64,000 nucleotides of DNA from UBA5287 sp041672395. Lineage in GTDB: Bacteria; Bacteroidota; Bacteroidia; Bacteroidales; Dysgonomonadaceae. How positions within the stretch are numbered: position 1 is the stretch's first letter; each line of letters begins with the position of its first letter. The notes below the pieces were generated by a model. It was not told where the DNA came from. It made no database searches and worked only from the letters and a program-made list of their open reading frames with translations. The stretch covers positions 1 through 64,000 of the forward strand of contig JBAYZS010000008.1 in the NCBI GenBank assembly GCA_041672395.1, read 5' to 3'. Position numbers and translations under genes: made by a program. Below are positions 61,912 through 64,000 of this stretch, one piece after another.

Positions 61912-62903
61912 TTAAATATCGATTTCAATTGCCCCTCTATATCCGAAAGTTCAACACTTCTTGCAACAATAATACCTTGAGGATCAATCAACATAGCTGT
62001 TGGAATCCACTTCACTCCGTATTGTTGAGCCACTTCACTCTTCCATCCTGCATCACCTATTGTTTGGTGCCAAGTCAGATCATCTTTCTCAATTGCCTGT
62101 CTCCAACTACTTTCGTCGTCATCAATTGAAACGCCCACAACAGTGAAGTTCTTATTCTTATAAGTATTGTAAAGCTTTACCATTTCAGGATTCGATTTGC
62201 GGCAGTCGGGGCACCACGATGCCCAAAAGTCGATCAACACATATTTGCCACGCAAAGAATTCAGCGTGAGCGAATCACCACCCATCGTTTTCAGTTTAAA
62301 ATCAGGAGCCTCTTTTCCCGGTTGCATTCTTTCCAGATCAGCCAAAGTTCCATCAACATCCTTCACATACGGATGATCAATGAGCGTTGTATCTATCTTG
62401 TTTCTGATCGTTTTAAGTCCGTCATAATCATAATTATAAACCTCTCTGGTGAGGAAATATACTGGAACAGCAGAATTGGGATTTGCCGATAACAGACTGT
62501 CGGTATTCAAAGTACCCTCAACACTTTGAGGACGATATTGTATGAACAGTTTGGCATCGTTTGAACCATCTAGCGATTCCACTTCCCAATCACCGTTTAG
62601 CACAACATCCATTTTGCTGTTATCCAGAAAGATGAGAGCCCGTTGAGTAGATATCGCATTTTGCAGTCCATATACCATTGGGTGACTCACATTACCCGAA
62701 AAAGAGAATTTTCCCGCAACTATTTCTACAGAGTCAACCGTTGTAAATTCTTTAGCCTCATATACTTGCAGATATACCTTACCTGTGAGACTGTCGCCTG
62801 CATTCACATTGATTGTATAACCCATGTTATTTTTATTTGGTTGACTGCAAGACACAATAATCAGCATCAGCAATAAAAGACTCGTTATCTTTTCCATATA
62901 CAC
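61908..62903 (-). CDS. TlpA-like thiol-disulfide protein with DUF4369 N-terminal domain, lipoprotein
   Basis: The product has 331 residues. The signal peptide ends VSC with Cys19 lipidated (ATG at 62903 or 62897). A DUF4369-type beta domain covers about 27-125. The thioredoxin fold from about 196 has WCPDC with redox Cys231 and Cys234, and the cis-proline region WIPTAMLIDP. Such proteins act in the periplasm in disulfide handling, often in oxidative stress or heme protein maturation. It overlaps the convergent 7TM-HD gene by 4 bases at the stop codons. guaA lies upstream on the same strand, 13 bases away. Confidence 0.9.
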   Translation of the reverse strand: MYMEKITSLLLLMLIIVSCSQPNKNNMGYTINVNAGDSLTGKVYLQVYEAKEFTTVDSVEIVAGKFSFSGNVSHPMVYGLQNAISTQRALIFLDNSKMDVVLNGDWEVESLDGSNDAKLFIQYRPQSVEGTLNTDSLLSANPNSAVPVYFLTREVYNYDYDGLKTIRNKIDTTLIDHPYVKDVDGTLADLERMQPGKEAPDFKLKTMGGDSLTLNSLRGKYVLIDFWASWCPDCRKSNPEMVKLYNTYKNKNFTVVGVSIDDDESSWRQAIEKDDLTWHQTIGDAGWKSEVAQQYGVKWIPTAMLIDPQGIIVARSVELSDIEGQLKSIFN

Positions 62904-62916
62904 GCATTAAAATTAA

Positions 62917-64000
62917 TTATTCCCACTCAATTGTAGCAGGTGGTTTTGAAGATATATCGTAAACCACTCGGTTTACCCCCTTCACTTTATTGATTATTTC
63001 GTTAGAAACCTTAGCAAGAAATTCATAAGGCAAGCGCGACCAATCGGCTGTCATTGCGTCCGTTGAGCTCACTGCGCGAAGAGCGATAGTATTTTCGTAA
63101 GTACGTTCATCGCCCATCACGCCTACCGATTGTACCGGTAGTAAAATTGCTCCAGCCTGCCAAACCTTGTCGTATAGACCTGCTGCCCTCATGTTGGAAA
63201 TAAAAATATCATCAGCATCTTGAGCTATTCTCACCTTTTCGGGAGTTATATCCCCCAGGATACGAATTCCCAAACCCGGTCCCGGGAAAGGATGGCGTTG
63301 AATCAGATGTGATTCCATACCCAGTTCCAATCCAATTTTTCGAACCTCATCTTTGAACAATAACTTCAGCGGTTCGCACAATTTTAAGTTCATTTTGTCA
63401 GGCAGTCCCCCCACATTATGGTGACTTTTGATTGTAGTACCCGTGATAGACAGAGATTCAATGATATCCGGATAAATAGTACCTTGAGCCAACCATTTAA
63501 TATCCTTGAGTTTTTTGGCCTCATTTTCGAACACATCAATGAAACCTTTTCCAATAATCTTTCGTTTCTTTTCAGGATCAGCAACCCCTTTCAGTTCACG
63601 ATAGAAATGATCTTTCGCATCCACCCCAATCACATTCAGTCCCAGATGTTCGTAGTTCGTCAAAACTGATTCGAACTCATTTTTGCGTAAAAGGCCATGA
63701 TTCACAAACACACACGTAAGATTTTTCCCAATAGCCTTGTTAAGTAAAACCGCTGTAACCGAGGAATCCACACCACCTGAGAGGGCAAGTATCACCTTAT
63801 CATCAGCAAGCTTAGTTTTAAGTTCACGAACCGTTGATTCGATAAAAGAAGCCGGCGTCCAATCCTTTTTCACTTTACATATATCCAAAAAGTTAGATAG
63901 CAATTTGGTACCCTCTTCAGTATGAAATACTTCAGGATGAAACTGTACACCCCAAGTCTGCTCAGTCTCCACTTTGAACGCAGCATTTGTTACATCATCT
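62917..64000 (-). CDS. guaA: GMP synthase, C-terminal part (5' truncated by window edge)
   Basis: The frame continues without a stop to the window edge (residues DDVTNAAFKV precede the apparent GTG at 63972), so the start lies outside. Visible are the end of the glutamine amidotransferase domain (GVQFHPEVFHTEEG, with the catalytic His), the ATP-pyrophosphatase P-loop LALSGGVDSS, and the dimerisation domain ending in KPPATIEWE. The enzyme makes GMP from XMP using glutamine and ATP. The TlpA-like gene follows 13 bases after the stop. Confidence 0.95.
   Translation of the reverse strand, partial: DDVTNAAFKVETEQTWGVQFHPEVFHTEEGTKLLSNFLDICKVKKDWTPASFIESTVRELKTKLADDKVILALSGGVDSSVTAVLLNKAIGKNLTCVFVNHGLLRKNEFESVLTNYEHLGLNVIGVDAKDHFYRELKGVADPEKKRKIIGKGFIDVFENEAKKLKDIKWLAQGTIYPDIIESLSITGTTIKSHHNVGGLPDKMNLKLCEPLKLLFKDEVRKIGLELGMESHLIQRHPFPGPGLGIRILGDITPEKVRIAQDADDIFISNMRAAGLYDKVWQAGAILLPVQSVGVMGDERTYENTIALRAVSSTDAMTADWSRLPYEFLAKVSNEIINKVKGVNRVVYDISSKPPATIEWE

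Overview
The window looks like the chromosomal core of an AT-rich member of the Bacteroidota, order Bacteroidales (possibly Dysgonomonadaceae or Paludibacteraceae; the family is a guess). Support comes from lineage-typical protein families (lipoproteins of the DUF4251, DUF4270 and DUF4369 types, a fused FeoA-FeoB, a tandem-DUF1080 lipoprotein), from gene neighbourhoods such as panD/panC beside DUF4270, and from repeated -7 boxes of the form TAnnTTTG, the Bacteroidetes promoter signature, upstream of many genes. I see no phage, transposase, CRISPR array or rRNA operon.

Layout. 1-1.1 kb: end of an ABC-2 permease and a small lipoprotein/membrane-protein pair. 1.2-6.2 kb: DUF1080 lipoprotein, RsfS, FtsH, and a superoxide dismutase with an export-type N-terminus. 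6.2-11 kb: pgeF, obg, adk, a small coiled-coil protein, tRNA-Cys and radA. 11-16 kb: tex, then a five-gene operon of unknown function (outer-membrane-like lipoprotein, DUF2752, CD225, GYF_2-CD225, small lipoprotein). 16-20.4 kb: a candidate small RNA, dgt, FeoAB and a 58-residue Cys-rich partner. 20.7-26.5 kb: a 1445-residue acyl-CoA dehydratase activase-like protein and a MATE transporter. 26.6-31.7 kb: accessory genes (lipoprotein, DUF4870-like, orphan LytTR regulator, NTF2-like protein, DUF4091 protein). 31.8-38.8 kb: GreA/B-like factor, tRNA-Leu, purN, acpP-fabF-rnc, pfkA, lpxB, surE. 39-49.8 kb: alkaline phosphatase, DUF4251, ligA with an outer-membrane-like protein and a MATE transporter, panC-panD, a GT5-like protein and a DUF4270 lipoprotein. 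49.9-64 kb: ruvB, queG, rnr, an epimerase, dapB, lepB, wbqC-like, gltX, PgpH-like 7TM-HD, a TlpA-like lipoprotein and the 3' part of guaA.

How the genes fit together: most are housekeeping. acpP-fabF (fatty acids) with rnc, surE-lpxB (lipid A), panC-panD (CoA precursor), dapB (lysine/DAP), queG-rnr (tRNA queuosine and RNA turnover), ruvB/radA/ligA (DNA repair), and FtsH plus LepB (membrane proteostasis and secretion). Ferrous iron uptake (FeoAB) near a redox-type activase suggests an anaerobic lifestyle, with the superoxide dismutase providing oxygen tolerance.

The least explained structures are: (i) two intergenic arrays with strict 11-bp periodicity, at 20459-20546 and 47115-47235, on opposite strands and sharing a modular vocabulary; (ii) a compact candidate small RNA between dgt and the CD225 operon, with a well-spaced TTTG-N20-TAnnTTTG promoter and a terminator that folds best on the minus strand; and (iii) the five-gene CD225/DUF2752 envelope operon.
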